DNA of 64,000 bases, taken from positions 3,038,001 through 3,102,000 of the forward strand of contig JAHYIO010000031.1 of the NCBI GenBank assembly GCA_020543525.1. The letters are read 5' to 3'. This document shows positions 1-12,850 of the stretch, piece by piece (position 1 is the stretch's first letter; the number at the start of each line of letters is the position of its first letter). The translations under genes and the position numbers were made by a program. This stretch comes from Coriolopsis trogii (taxonomy: Eukaryota > Basidiomycota > Agaricomycetes > Polyporales > Polyporaceae). The notes under the pieces were generated by a model. It saw only the letters and a list, made by a program, of their open reading frames with translations. It was not told the origin of the DNA and did no database searches.

Positions 1-152
1 GCAATGATCCCTCCACTTGGCTTCCACTGCTTGAAGCAGGCCGCTTTGAAGAAGCCTTCGACATTGAGCTTTGAAGGATTGGTTATGTTACCGCCAAGGC
101 CACGGAAGACTGGGTTTGCTTTGTGAGATGCGACCTGAAAAGTGACGGGCAT
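1..152 (-). CDS. DUF4419 family protein, 5' end only (runs off the left edge)
   Basis: A minus-strand reading frame starts at the ATG at 152 and is still open at base 1. Its first 50 or so residues (MPVTFQVASHKANPVF..., then KLNVEGFFKAACFKQWK) match the N-terminus of the complete DUF4419 gene at 24422 almost position by position (MPTTFQVASHQANPVF, ELNVEEFFKAACYKQWK). That paralogue is the only basis for naming it. The core of the domain lies outside the window, so whether this copy is intact cannot be judged. The function of DUF4419 proteins is unknown to me. Confidence 0.8.
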   Translation of the reverse strand, partial: MPVTFQVASHKANPVFRGLGGNITNPSKLNVEGFFKAACFKQWKPSGGII

Positions 153-1474
153 GGTGGTGGACGGGGGGAGAGGTGTGGTTGTGAGAAACGCCTCCATTGT
201 CGATTGAAAGGAGCTATCAGGACATCAGGAATCTGTCGAACTTTGCATGTTCATGGGCAGCTGGTTCCCCCGGGGTACCGACAACGTTGAGGTATCCGTG
301 AACTGACACGGTCTGCCAAACCTTGCAGTATGCCGCAGCGGCACGGCTCCCTACTGCTCTTCGTGCTGGGGAAATCACTGTCAGGACGTCATTGTTCGAT
401 AAGGAGACAAAGGCTCAATGAAAAGTTTTCTTACTATGTTCAGCAGATATGCACCTTCGTTCTAACTTAATCTGCGGAAGCGTAACATTACTGAATCATA
501 CGGAAGAAGAATGGCTAACTTGAAGTACCGCGGCCGGACTTACCAGGGTCTTACACACCGCCGTGCCTTGCCGTCTACAATTTGCCATCTGCCGCCCGCA
601 TGCCTGGACAACCACCAGCGTCGCGACCTACCAATCAAAGACAAGAGAGTCTTATGCGTGTAACTTAGGGAGCACTGGCTGCACGCGTCTCGATGACAAG
701 GCTGCACTCAATGATACACTGATCAAGACCGGTGACAGGTGTGTATTGGGCCAAGAAGTGTTCGGCGAGAACGCGAAGGATACAGAAGCCGGAACAGGGG
801 GAGGAAGTCACTTTGGCTTTGCGAATTGGTTTTGGTGTAGATGATGAGAGGGAGCAAGAAGGACAAGCGCCCGCCTGAAGCTTCCCGTCGTCGTCTCCGA
901 CTCTTGCGAAAGCTGCCGCTGCCTACGGATATTCACCTGCAGCGCAATGATTCACGCGCACGCCTGACACAGAGCAGAGTCGACTACCACAGTCTGAAGA
1001 TAAAGTATTCATGGTATACATATTGATCAAAGCTCGGGTATAGATAAGCTGCGACGTGTGGAGTTATATACCGACGGTCATGAAGCTGTCGTGCGTTGCG
1101 GGTCGGGGCTGCTCTATGCGCGCCACAGGAGGCATTGAGTGTCGCGGCCTGGACGGCTCCTCCGCAGGCGCGTATAGTCGAGTGTGAACGTGAATGAGGC
1201 ATAGTATCCCAAATGCGGTCCGCGAGAAGTAATATGAGAGAATACCCAACGATAATGGAGATGCATCAAGACAATGAGGAAAGTGGGGACACGTATACGT
1301 AATAAACAAGAGAATAAAACAACGAACGAGAGATGGCGGTGACTTTTGGTACACGGTGCGGGACGAAGGGGGTTCTACAGGGCTACAACCACACTGAAAC
1401 AGCGTGTAGGGGTGGAAGGAAACAGATCGTAGGACAAATACGGAATAAAACATATAGTGCGGTCAGAGAGACGA
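153..1474. other. Intergenic: DUF4419 promoter side and RhoGAP 3' side
   Basis: No gene seen. The left part should hold the promoter of the DUF4419 gene that starts at 152. The right part follows the stop of the RhoGAP gene at 1475. Short open frames here lack recognisable domains and lie over each other in several frames. Confidence 0.6.
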
Positions 1475-4400
1475 TCACGCCGAACCTTGCGAGTCGAAGA
1501 CGCGTGGCGCGTTCTCGATCAGCCATTCGATGCATAGCGCCTTGCCTGCCATGTCACTGAACTCGGCGCCGGGATCCGGCGAGCGCATGAGCGTCGCTGT
1601 GCGCAACGAGTCAGACAAATGTACGGGATAGAGGTGTAGATCGCCGACTCACGTCCGAAGACAACGCCGAGATTTCTTGCATGCATGAGGTTGCGCTCGC
1701 TCCTCTCGCAAATGCTGTTGATCCTTGCGTCAGTAATGTGAAACTCCATGACGCTGAACCCGACTCACCGGTACAGATGAAGCATAAGGGCCCTGAGCGT
1801 GTAGTAATGCTCCGCAGGCAGCTCGTGAACGAGATCGGTGAACGTTGTCGCTTTTAGCGCAGGGTCGCGGATGGTCGCCGCCCCAACGAACTTGTCGTGC
1901 AACGCGAACGTCAGTAGCGGGTTCGGCAACGCGCGGAAGTAGGACTTCAGCACGGATGTGACGCTGCAAATGTCATTGAAGCGCTCGGAGTCCCGGAGAT
2001 CGAAGGATGTATAATCACCGCGCTCGAAGAGCTGGGTGATCATCTTCGTATGACCGGAGCCGCCCGTCTTACGGTAGATCCCCTCGTACTCGAGAGCTAT
2101 AATGAAGAAGAATCAGGTTGCATATCGAAGGGTAAAGCAGAGACTCAGCGCACCGATATTGTCGACCGCATCTATGCACTTCTCGACAATCACTGGGACC
2201 ATCCTGTCCTCATTCCTCGCGTCCGCTTGCACTTGCTCGATGAGGTCTCGGCCGAACATAGATGGTGCTACGCAAGACGCGCGCCCACGTCAGTCCACTG
2301 CACCATAGACATGCCGGAAGAAAGGACTCACGAAGCGGAGCCAAGGGTGCTTGAGACTCTTCCCGCATGACATTGTTCTGCTGTACGCACGCAACATTCA
2401 CATTGTGTATGCACCGCGTGTGCACCGCAATACTGCAGTCTGAACATCGCCGTCGGTGTCAACGTCCCACGTCCCAAGATTCAAGTTGAAGATACAAGCT
2501 ACTCACTCGTGCACCGAAGCTGCGATCCCCACATCTTGTCTCCGCAATGATCGCACCGCGCGACCCTCAGGACACTGACTTGCTGAAACACGTGTTCCGC
2601 CCGCCATTTGGGCTTGGCCTGGTCCGCACCGACATTCTGGGGGGCGACAGCGATGTTCTCTTTGGGCGCCTTCGAGCCGGGCCACTTGAGTATCCGCGCC
2701 CGCACCTGCGGCACCGGTGTGTCCTGCACATCCGGCTTCACGATCTTGATTACCTTGGTCTCTGCCGAGTCCTCGGACAACGCGAGCGTCGTCGAGGACA
2801 CCGACGCGTTGAGCATGGGTGGCGACCGTGCGCGGTCGAACGAGTTGCTCTGGCGCTCCTGTAGTATGTTCCCGTTCTCCTCCTTCGCAACCGCTGCACC
2901 CTCGAGACGGCGTTGATACTGCGCGTTCAGCTGTGCAAGCTCCTCGTTGCGCTTGTTCAACACAGTCGTCTCCTCAAGGATGGCGTCACGCGAAGCCTTG
3001 AGTTCAGCAATCTCGCGGAAGAGGGCCTCGCGCTGCTCGGTGAGTGGAACGAGCTCGTGCTGATACTGGACCTTGATGTTGTCGAAGCGCATAGACAGCG
3101 CACGGGTGAGCGAAGCTCCTCCTTCCTCACCGTCGATGGTCGAGTTGCTGCATAAATTACGAGAATGAGCACATACGCCCCCCCTTACGTCATAGTCGAT
3201 GACGACGCACCTGCGTGACCCCGAGAGCTGCTCGACCTCTGCCAGAGTCATATCCCGCTCGACTTGAAGCTTCGAGAGGTCGCGCTCGAGGGTAGACACC
3301 TTGTCGCTAAGCTCTTGCGCTAGCTGCTTGTGGACCTCCTGTCGTTTCGTCTCGCCCGTGATGGCTGTCAAGCGGACGGCCTGTCCAGACAGGAGTACTC
3401 GTAGACGCGAAACCTCCGCCTCGGCATCGCGCCTCGCCTTGAGCTCGCGGTCGTATTCAGTCTGAGCGACGGTGAGGCCGTCCATGTACTGCTTGCTCGC
3501 CCGCTGTCCAACATGCGCGTCAATACAATCAGGAATGCGGCGGAAAGGGGGCCATTTCGGTCATGATCCACCCACCTTCATACCGTCCAAGTTCCGCCTG
3601 AGGTCCTGGTATTGGTTCTGCTGCTCTTCGAGCACACTCATGATCGCCTGCACCAAACTCGCGTCGAGCGCGATCTGCCCCTGTCCTTGTCCCTGGCCTT
3701 GCCCCGCCGCAGCGCCCACCGCCTCCTGCAGTCTCCTCCTCAGCCCCTCAATGCCGTCGCCCGGTGCAGTGACAGTGATGCGCGCCGTGCCGTTCCCACG
3801 CCCGTTCACCTTCGCGTCCGAGTCTACTCTCTGCCGCCGCCCAATGCTCAGCGGAGGTGTGCCCGACCGCGCGACGGGGTCTATCCGGGCGCGTTCCCGG
3901 TCGATTGACCGCCGGGGTCCGTCAAAGTAGTCGACACCGCCAGTCGACGCCGAGGACGTCGGGCTCGTGGCGTTGCTCCTATCCACGACCGCAGGCCCGC
4001 GCTTCATCGGCGTCTCGTCGACTTTGTGGTCCGCAGAGCCTATGACGGTGATGTCGCTTCTCGGCGTTGTCGGACCACCCGCAGAATCGGGCGGTGTGAG
4101 GCTCAGGTCGAGCTTGAGCTTGCTCGGCTCGCGTTCGGCACCCTTCTCCTTGCCTTCTATCGTCTTCATGAGGTCGGCAAAGTCGCCGCTCCCCAGGGAT
4201 ATCCGGATGGGAGGGATAGCGGGCGTGATGAACGTCGCGCGCGACGTGCGCTCAACAGGAGAGGACTCTGGAGTGCCCTCGCTCTCGCCTGGAGTGAAGC
4301 TGCGCTGCGGGACGTCTACCCGGAGGTCGATTGGCCGTCGAACCATGTGCGGCGGGATTTCCTTCGGGGGCAAGGAAGGCGGGCGGTCGAAGCTGTCCTC

Positions 4401-6798
4401 GCTCGACCTGCCTCCATATCCATTCTCCTCCGACTCCGCCTCCGTGTCCGTCCCGCTCTCGATGCTGTGCGGTACGTCGACAAAGTGCGACGGCGACGGC
4501 GGCACTGAGCTCCCGTTTCCATGCTGCAGCTCAAACTCGACTCCGGACAGCGCACTGTGGCGGATGAGATCGGGGCTCGCGCGCTCCCACGGACCGCGCT
4601 GGGAGCGGAAGTTGCTGCCATTCAGGGTCAAGTTCGCCGGGCGGTGCTGGTCCGGGCTGCGGTCGAGGACAAGATTAGATGGCGACTCAGCCTCGAGCGC
4701 TTCGAAGGACGACGGGATGGCGAGGCTGCTCGACCGCGTTGGCATGCGGTCCAGGTCCAGTGTCGGGCGTTGAGGGGGTACACGTGTGGACCCTACGTCT
4801 GTCATGTACGCACTGGATGACGCAGAGCGCGCTCTTCCTGCAGCAGCTCGCTGCGTGTCATAGTCACGGCCATTCGGCGGCGATACCGGGGACTCCTGGA
4901 AGTCACTGTCGCGTTCGTCGCCAAGAGTACTGAAGTAGTCGCGGAGCGGCGAGTATGGTCGTGGCGAGTCTCGTCCGCGTGCACTGGAGGCGATAGGTGG
5001 TGTGTTTGAGTAAGAGCGATTAAGCTCGGTCGGAGCGCCGTTACTAATGTTGAGAGACGCGCTGCTCGCCACGGTGCGTAGGTTCAGGGGTCGGATTCCA
5101 GCATCGAAGCTCTTGCGCTTGTTGAGGGCGTTGGCACTATCGCTACCGTTGGGTACTGTGAGCGTTCCCATTCCGCCAGTGGGCGAGGTGGTCGAGCGGA
5201 AGAGGTCAATGGGTGAGCTGGCAGCTGAGCTACCAGCAGTGGACGGCCTGCCGGCGGTAGAGGCTGATCGATGTATGGAAGGGGAGGACGGCAAGCCAAT
5301 AAACATCCCCGAGTGTCGCTTCGACAGTGGCACGGAAGGCCTCTCGACAGGCGATCCCAGCAGCCCTTGTGACGATGGCGACGGGCCCGATGGAGGCTGT
5401 CCTTGCGGTTGAGAGCCTGATGCTACCAGGTTGGCCAATATCGACCCTCGCTTTGCGCCAGCCGAAGATGGGCCCGAGGAGCTCTCCACGGTGTCTGTTA
5501 CACGGTTCGAGCTCGAACGGGATAGGCCGCCATGCTGCGATGTGTCGGGGGATGACGCCTCCGCGGAGTTCGCCTGTGAGTTTGGTCGTCCTTGCTCGCT
5601 GTTGACCTGCTGAGATTGACGAATGAGAGACCACAGCTCTTGTTTGCTACCATGTCGACAGGACTCACCGCGTTTGGGGGCGGACCATTTTGACCATTCG
5701 GCAAGTCACCTTGCCTACCATTCACGCTTCCATCCGCCACTCCCCCCTGCGCCGCACGCTCCCTCTCCTGCTTCCGCGCCTGATGTCTCCTGCTGCGCGC
5801 AACGCGCTCGTTGTGACAATTCATGCAGTAGATGCCATGCTTGGTCTTCGCGAAGACGAGCTCGTCGATGCGGTTGTTGCACACTTTGCATTTGAAGCAA
5901 TGCGCATGATACGAGTCGTCGCCGGTCATGATGGCCTCGTCGAGGATGGGCTGTTTGCAGACATTGCAGCTATAGGAGCAATTGGCGCAGACAGGGGATC
6001 CGTCAGAGAGCAACAGAAGGTTCGTGTCTGCCGTTACTTGATTTCCACACTTGGCGCATTTGAAGCAATCGACGTGGAAAAAGGATTGTCTAAGGAACGG
6101 GATCATAGTCAGTATCGGGAGTCGATACACAAGAGGGATACGGACGGAAGACGACGGATGCGAAGGTTATAGCACACTCGGCGTGACGCGAAGGAATGTC
6201 AGGAGCGCTGAGTGCGCCACTGGCGAGATCGTCTGCATAATAGTGGGGTCGTGCGGTAGGGTGTTACTTGCCGAACGTCTGATTATGCACGTCTGAAAAC
6301 CCCCAATGACAAGCACCCATGCAGATGGGACGAACAGGCACAGAACAAACGTCTGGATAGACAATCATACGAACGTTCTGAACCAGGGCTATACCCCGAG
6401 CTTCTGGGAGATGCGAAAGTTGCACAGAACATTGATTGGTCTGTCAACCTGAATCACCGAGAAGCGGCGGCCGGAACATAGCGCGAAAGTTTTGGGTAGG
6501 ACGCGCAGAGCCTAGTATTGCGAAGAGCAGTATAGAGGGACGACGGACGCAGCGGCCAGTTGTTAGGCGGAGGATACCAGCGCTAAGGGACAATGCTGGG
6601 CAATCGGAGACGGGAAGAACGGTAACAGGGCCTTCGAAAGCGGGAGAATGGAAGGCAATAAGTAATTAGCACTCACCCAAACGCGACCACAACCCCTCCA
6701 TTTTCGTCTACTACAGACCTCTTGCAGCCAGGGCATATCCTGTCCTCCGTTAGCAGCGCCTGAGAAGACCCGTTCTGGCCCTCGAGGTAGTCGGCCAT
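1475..6798 (-). CDS. LIM-LIM-C1-RhoGAP protein (fungal Rga-type GTPase-activating protein)
   Basis: GAP for Rho/Cdc42-type GTPases, expected to act in cell polarity and wall growth. Ten exons (6677-6798, 5669-6089, 3576-5609, 3211-3503, 2507-3147, 2332-2439, 2154-2267, 1769-2096, 1653-1714, 1475-1596) sum to 1414 codons plus stop. The order is: two N-terminal LIM fingers (ICPGC in exon 1, HVDCFKCAKC and NCSYSCNVCKQ in exon 2), a long Ser/Pro-rich linker, a coiled coil of about 200 residues, a C1 finger (HVFQ, CDHCGDKMWG, LRCTNC, HTRC) and a RhoGAP domain near the C-terminus. The RhoGAP domain shows MFGRDL, VPVIVEKCI, the arginine finger in EGIYRKTGG, and NLGVVFGPTLM. LIM plus C1 plus RhoGAP resembles fission yeast Rga3 more than budding yeast Rga1/Rga2. 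The start at MADYLEGQNG was chosen because it leads in frame into the first LIM cysteine pair. Confidence 0.93.
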
Positions 6799-9447
6799 CG
6801 AGGTGGGATGTGCGGGCTGGAGAGCCGCGAGCATTTGTTGAGGGCTTGGGCAGGTAGGTGTGGATGGATGTGGAGGAGGATGCGACGATCCAGGGCCAGT
6901 AGGTTGCAGTCGGTGGCCTAGTCAAGCAGGGGCGCAAACTAAGCGTGTAGGCAACCGAGGAAAGTCGCGCGTCCTGCGCTGGACACGACGGAGATGAGGT
7001 TGGGGATGATGGTGGAAGGAAGAAGAGAGCGAAGGCTATCCGGAGCCTAGGAAAGGGGGACAGCGAGAAAGTGGTGAAGGCGCAATGCTGGATGGCGACA
7101 AGGACGAGATCGTCCAACATGTCCTCTCCCCGCCCATCACTTCTCCCACAGACGCTCAACGCGTGCGAGCGCTCGTCCCCTTTGCCCTCCTCCGAGTCCC
7201 TATTCGTGTTCACTCTTCAACAGCGTTATATGTGTTCCAATACAGCCCTCACTATCGCACATATCCTCTGCTTGTCTCCAAACCCCCTGGCGCATTTACA
7301 TAGAACCTCGCTGGCGATACTCAGATCACTAGTACTGCCACAGCCTACAGGCGAGTCGATTGGATTCCACATCAGTTCAGTCTACTTACTACCTCCGTTT
7401 GGGACCGTGTGTAACAATCCGGATGCACAAGCGTCGGTCACCAGACTCTTGTCATAGTACGTTTTGTCCCGCTGTCCTCCGTACGACCGACATACCGTGC
7501 ACACCCCAGGTTGTGTCCTCGACTGCGAAGAGCACGCGGTGCGTCAAGACTGCTCCCCGATGCTTCGGCCGGGGTGGACTTGGCGCGAAATCGCCGTTGG
7601 GGGGTACTCGGCCAAGCGCCCCCCGCTACCGGCGACTGCATCCATAACGTTCCCTCAGGAACCGCAGCTTCGCTTGAACGTTGTGGTGCTTCGATCGACT
7701 CTAGCCGGATCCCAACCCTGCAGTCCCGCTTCCGATTTTGTAAACGAAGACCTCGGTGGAGCGTGGGGCAGTCGCACGGATCGCAAATCCTGAAGTAGAA
7801 TCACACTGAACACAACTCTTTTGACACTGACAGGAATTGATCGTGGTACGTGGACGGGACTGCTTCCTTCCGGCAGTACTTAGGGCGGTGTTATTTGAGT
7901 ACGGAATCCTGATCGTTTTCTCCCACAACGTGCAGCCGAGCCGACGACCAAGGAGTCTTTATTCCATCACGAACCCAGACCTCAGAATCACCGGCGACCG
8001 CGCGCATCTCTACGCGAACCACGGTATCTTTCCACACAACACAGCGCTAAGTATAGCAAGTCAAAGTCATCGAATTTCGTACAGGGTCGTCGTGGGGTCA
8101 GCCGTAAGTATGGACTATAGACGGGCAGCAAGCTAGCTATAGGTGCGTGACAGTTCGTTTTTGCGTGGAATCATTGCAGCAACACCCGTGCGCTAACGAC
8201 CCACCTCGGCACCAGGGTCCATGCAGAGAGAATAGTCAAGAAATGGGAGAAGGGGAAAAAGGACAATCTGAAAGTCCGAGTCAAAGTCCGCGAGGAAAGA
8301 TTGAAGAAAACGCAAACGCATGTACAAGACCCGACCCACCGCGGTAAATAGGAGAGAAGAAACGTCCGCAGGCGCCGGTTGAACAGCAGAAGAAGAACGC
8401 TGAGCAAGGAAATTGATAACGCAGCGCGAAACACGCCAGATTGCGTGTATGTGTATCGGTGATGGCAGGAAGCTCGGGGATAGAAATCCCCGGGACAGAA
8501 AACGTACGACCAGTGAAATTGCGAGAACGAATGTGGAGGCTTCCGAGCCTGGAATATGCGAGACCAGTCCGTGTATGAGCATGGATAGAGAGACGAAAGA
8601 GGGAGGATATGAGGGTACGAACACGAACGCGAACACGAACAGGGCCGGACCGCAATAAACATGCATGCACGCCAACGCGCAAACTTGACAAATATCTACA
8701 GGGGGAGATAGGCAGGGAAAGTTATTAGCGAAAGAAGCCGATATGGGGAAGCAGAACGGGATAGCGTACGAGTGGAATTGTAGGAGATTCTGTCGGATGG
8801 AATTGACGGAGGCATGTCCGAGGTGGAGTGGGAGCGCGGGAACTGTGGTGATGGAGATGTTGGGCGATTTCGGTATTTGTGGGTGTTTATCATCATGGAC
8901 ATCTGCAGTAGTATGGGTTTATGACGAGGGTTGCTGCAAGTGGGCATGTGTTGGGATTGCGGGAGTATGGTAGATGGAGGGTAGCGTGCACCATAACGAG
9001 CATTGCGGGATTGCGTGGGTATACGAAAGCTGGACGACGAAGCGACTGCGTATAGAGAGGTAATCACAAAACAGGAAGACGACGACATACGGGAACATAG
9101 GAACGGTGACAGACATAGGCTCGGTCCACGGGCCGACAGGAGGGCGTGAGCAACAGGGTCGAAGATGAGGTCGGACCGATGGTTCTAAGGTGGACTATGG
9201 TGTTGTGAATGATCTGTTTGTGTAGGCACACGAAGGAACGGACTGCACGAACAGAAGAATGGTACGGTGCGATCTTCCGAAGCGCTGGACGATTGCTTGA
9301 CATGCACATAGCCGTTTGACGCATGCAACGCACTGAGATGTGCCACATTGACAGCATGCATACATGTAGCCAAATGCATGGCCGCGACGTGCCAAACGGA
9401 TCCCACCTCATCCACCCGTCCCCAAGGCCTCAGTTCCAACCCTCGTG
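6799..9447. other. Long gene-free stretch (2.6 kb) upstream of the RhoGAP gene
   Basis: No domain or consistent exon chain found on either strand. Between about 8170 and 8690 all three minus-strand frames are open for 136-163 codons. This is explained by a pyrimidine-rich minus strand (few purines, so few stop codons), not by a protein. The stretch holds the promoter of the RhoGAP gene (start 6798) and the 3' side of the phosphatase gene (stop 9448). Confidence 0.5.
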
Positions 9448-11297
9448 TTATAGGCCTCCGTCAAGCACGCCGCGGACGTCGTCAACCTGTCCGAGGTCGG
9501 CAAGGAAAGGGCAGAGGTCTGTAAGTTCCGTGTCGTGAGGGTCGTTGAACCATGAGGAGACTGGCACAGCGTTGTTGGGGTGGAAGATGTAAGAGGCAGG
9601 AGAGTTGTCGATGATGATGGTGTCGGCAATCGGTCGTCCCAACTGAGAGAGGTCCTAAGGCGAGGATATGAGGCAGGGTTCTTCATAGGAGCGAGCGTAC
9701 ACGTACCTTCACGTAGTTCCCTCGGTGATTGTAGCAGCTCTCACGGAACAGTCGATGGGAGACGACGCGGTGGATGTCCAACTTGTCCAATACGGGGTCA
9801 GCGTACTATAGAAACATCCAGTCAGCCGGGATCAAACGAGACAATGCTAGGTCCGAACCTTGCTAAGACTTGCCGTAAACACGACAACCTCGTAGATCTC
9901 CCCCATCTTCTTCAAAAAATTGTCAACACCTGGCCGCTTGATCACGTATACATTATGCCAGTGGTATTCGATCTCCACAGGCACGACGTAGTCCGCTTGC
10001 TGTATGGCCTTGAAACTACTGTGAACGAGTGTCTCGTCCAAATCGAGAACAAGACACTTCCTGCCCGCGTGCTTCGGGGCTACGGGAGGAAGTAATGGTC
10101 TTGGAACCCCATCCTATTGTAGACGGTATGTCGGGAAAATTCGTAGCAGGAAGCAAAGGGTGTAAAACTCACTGGTCCAATGGGTATGCCAGCACCACCT
10201 TGCATGATGAGTCTCTCCTCCTCGTCCTCTACCTCGTCCATGGGCGTACTCTCCTCTAAATCCTCGTCCTCCGTGAAACTCGTTGAACCATCGGTCTCGT
10301 CTCCCATGTCCCTTGAATTCCTTCTCGAGTGGTTGCGTATGCTGTCCCCACTCCTTGGGTGATTGCGTAGACTCTCCTCACCCGTCGCGCCGACGGGCTG
10401 TACAGCGCCTGCCGTCACCCCTCGGGTCTCCTCAAAGTCCAGGGTCTTCGCTGGGGACGGTGGAATGATCACATTCGGGTCGTCAGGTTGTTGTGGAATC
10501 TCAATGGGTTGTAGAGGTGGTGGGACTTCTGCGTCAGAGGTAGACGCTTGGGCGTCACTTGGGGGATCGTGGGGTGCTGGTGGCAGCTCCTCCGCTTCCT
10601 TCGCGACCTGTTTCTCCTTGAGGACGGTCTGAGAGTCCTCCTGGCTTTTCGACGGCACTGCTGTCGTATCAAGGTCTATGGGGTGTGCTCGGGACGAGGG
10701 GCCTACGCAAGGAACAAGCACTCTGAGAAGCTTCGAGAGTAGCCCCTTCGAACGACGTGCGCGAGCGCTGTCCGCACGCTCAGCCTCGGTCGTTGATGTA
10801 TGAGCAGCCTCGGAAACGGATTTGCTCGCTTCCTTGCGGGGCGAGCCCTTGAACGTTTGTGAACCCGTCTGCTCAGACTCGAGGGAACCTTGGCCTTTAC
10901 GTACAGTTCCGTTCTCGTCCGTCCTGTCTGGGGCAGTCGGTATCGAGTCCGCAGACCGCACGGCGGCAGGCGTGGAAGGAGGCGGAGGGGCCTGCCCTGC
11001 GCCGTCTGCGGAGGCGGATGGGGAGTGCGAGGACGAGTGCGATGGACGCGGGTGAGGGACCTCTGTGTGGTCGGAGGAGCTGACGTTTCCGTTGGCAACG
11101 TCGTCGTGGGGGGAATCTTCACCTGCTGGACTGGTCTTTCCGCTCTCGCTGTGTCCCTCTGCAGGCTGGACACTCGGTGGCTCCGCCGCGACTTCCTTCC
11201 CCTTCGCGGACTGCTGGCGGTGAGAGGGGCTATAAGCTTGTAAAACTGAGCGACATACCTGGGATCCTGGTATATCCGGAGAGGCTGCAGTGGCCAT
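9448..11297 (-). CDS. Psr1/SCP-type HAD protein phosphatase (NIF/FCP1-like domain)
   Basis: Four exons (10173-11297, 9859-10113, 9707-9805, 9448-9654) give 562 codons. The last 185 or so residues form a complete SCP/Psr phosphatase domain: [13 protein letters not shown] with the DxDxT nucleophile motif, [49 protein letters not shown], and [13 protein letters not shown]. In yeast the family (Psr1/Psr2) sits at the plasma membrane and acts in sodium and general stress responses; substrates here are unknown. The first 370 residues are low-complexity, rich in Ser, Pro and acidic residues. The Cys-rich myristoyl/palmitoyl N-terminus of yeast Psr1 is not seen (the start reads [11 protein letters not shown]). 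A GTATGT...CAG segment right after codon 13 could be a 45-48 nt intron; it is in frame either way. The donor of the second intron is weak (GTTCGG), but the join is supported by the family motif. Confidence 0.92.
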
Positions 11298-12850
11298 AAG
11301 GGTGAGCAGCTCTGCAGGGGGACGGAGTGGGTATGAGGGCGGTCGAGAACGACAAGGAAGCTCGACGTCGACGCGTTGCAGTGTGTTTGCGTGTGAACGT
11401 TCTGGCCGCATTCGGCCCACCTCGTTCTTCCCTCTCGCTTATTGGCTGGCCGGGCAGTGGCCCGACGACCCGAAGGCAAGCGCTCATCTGGCCTTGTTGT
11501 TCTCATACATCTCGACAACGTTCCTACTCGATCCGTCCGTGCATGGCGTACAATTGTTCTACACAAGAACCACACACTGACCATCCAGCACGATAATAGA
11601 GGCCGGAAGAGGCAACACTAGGGCGAAACACGACCTGCGGAGCGCTAAGTGAGCACGCTGCACAACTGCAGTAGAGGGAGAGCTGCAACTTGCTATCAAC
11701 GAGTTCAATGAAGAAAGCAATAGAATCACCAAACTGGTCACTAGCGATAGCTTGACAAGTTACCACTTGTTTCTCTGAAATTATTGTTTGCAATTAACCC
11801 TTCCCGACTCCGAAGAGAAGATTATGTTGAAAGCCATACACATGTGGAATGTCGACAACCTCAGCTTCGGCGTGCTCCATACTTGGGTCAAACTGCATGT
11901 ATGCAGTATCGACTGAAGGCCAGCTCTGGGGTACGTCCTCCCTCATTCCCTCATTGGAACCAGTCCATCTTCTGGACAGGGGAGCCAAGCTCTGGAGAAC
12001 GACAGATTATTGGAACTGTTCATAATTTCGTTATTGTCATGAAGTGCTGAGGCCCTTGCACTGTGCAGCCATGAGTCACAGACAATGAGTTCAGTGGCTC
12101 ATCAGATACGACGAATTGAGCGGGATAGGCATGCACATATGGACAATGTGACACCAACCCCAGGGGACCTATCTCCTGTTCGTTGGTGATGACAAGGAGA
12201 GACTTACTACCTGACCGATCGGTACTTGCGGAAGCATGCTTGACTAGCCCTGGGCTTAATGACACCCAAAGCGAAGGAAAAAACCCGCAAGGACTGTACG
12301 TATACTGAATGATACTCGCAAGACGTGAGGTCAGCCTCATATCGATGTGATCGGGCAACGGTGGGGCTACACAAGATCTGCATAAACTCCGATGTCCAGT
12401 TCAATACTTGCTTACTCACCGCTTTGTTCACCGAAGAGAAGTCCCACGCGGTATATGACACAACTGGGAGGCAATGGCAAAAGCATGTCATCCCCGGGTA
12501 CGCTGACGGGAGCGTGGCAATCTGTGCGCGAATGTCTTTCCGGGGATGAGCCATGGGTTGCGCGCAACTGCAGTGACCACACCGACGCTTCTCGAGGACA
12601 ACGTAGCTCTGTCCCTGCGAATGCAGTTGCGAGGGTGCTTCACGCGACATAGAACAGTGCAGGGCGAGCGTGGACGGCCGATGGCCCAGGCTCGGGGAGG
12701 CGGAAAGAGCGAAGACTCAGAGGCAATCGGCGCGACTCGAATGGAGAGGGACGGTCACGTGGATGGACGGAAGGGCGAGGGAATGAACTCCGCCACGCGA
12801 GGATTTCTTACTAATACACACGACGATTGTCTACCGTCCGCATATTGCCC
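11298..12850. other. Intergenic between divergent phosphatase and bZIP genes
   Basis: About 1.55 kb between the starts of the phosphatase (11297, minus) and bZIP (12851, plus) genes, so both promoters lie here. Minus-strand open frames at 12020-12650 contain intron-like GT-AG segments, but I could not build a convincing protein from them. Confidence 0.5.

Noticed and set aside
8171..8691. Three overlapping minus-strand open frames of 136-163 codons
   Set aside because: Open in all three frames because of pyrimidine bias; no domain, no homology-like pattern, no intron logic.
12020..12650. Minus-strand frames of 112 and 147 codons with intron-like segments
   Set aside because: I tried joining them through GT-AG segments but the product showed no recognisable domain and no start; more likely non-coding promoter sequence.
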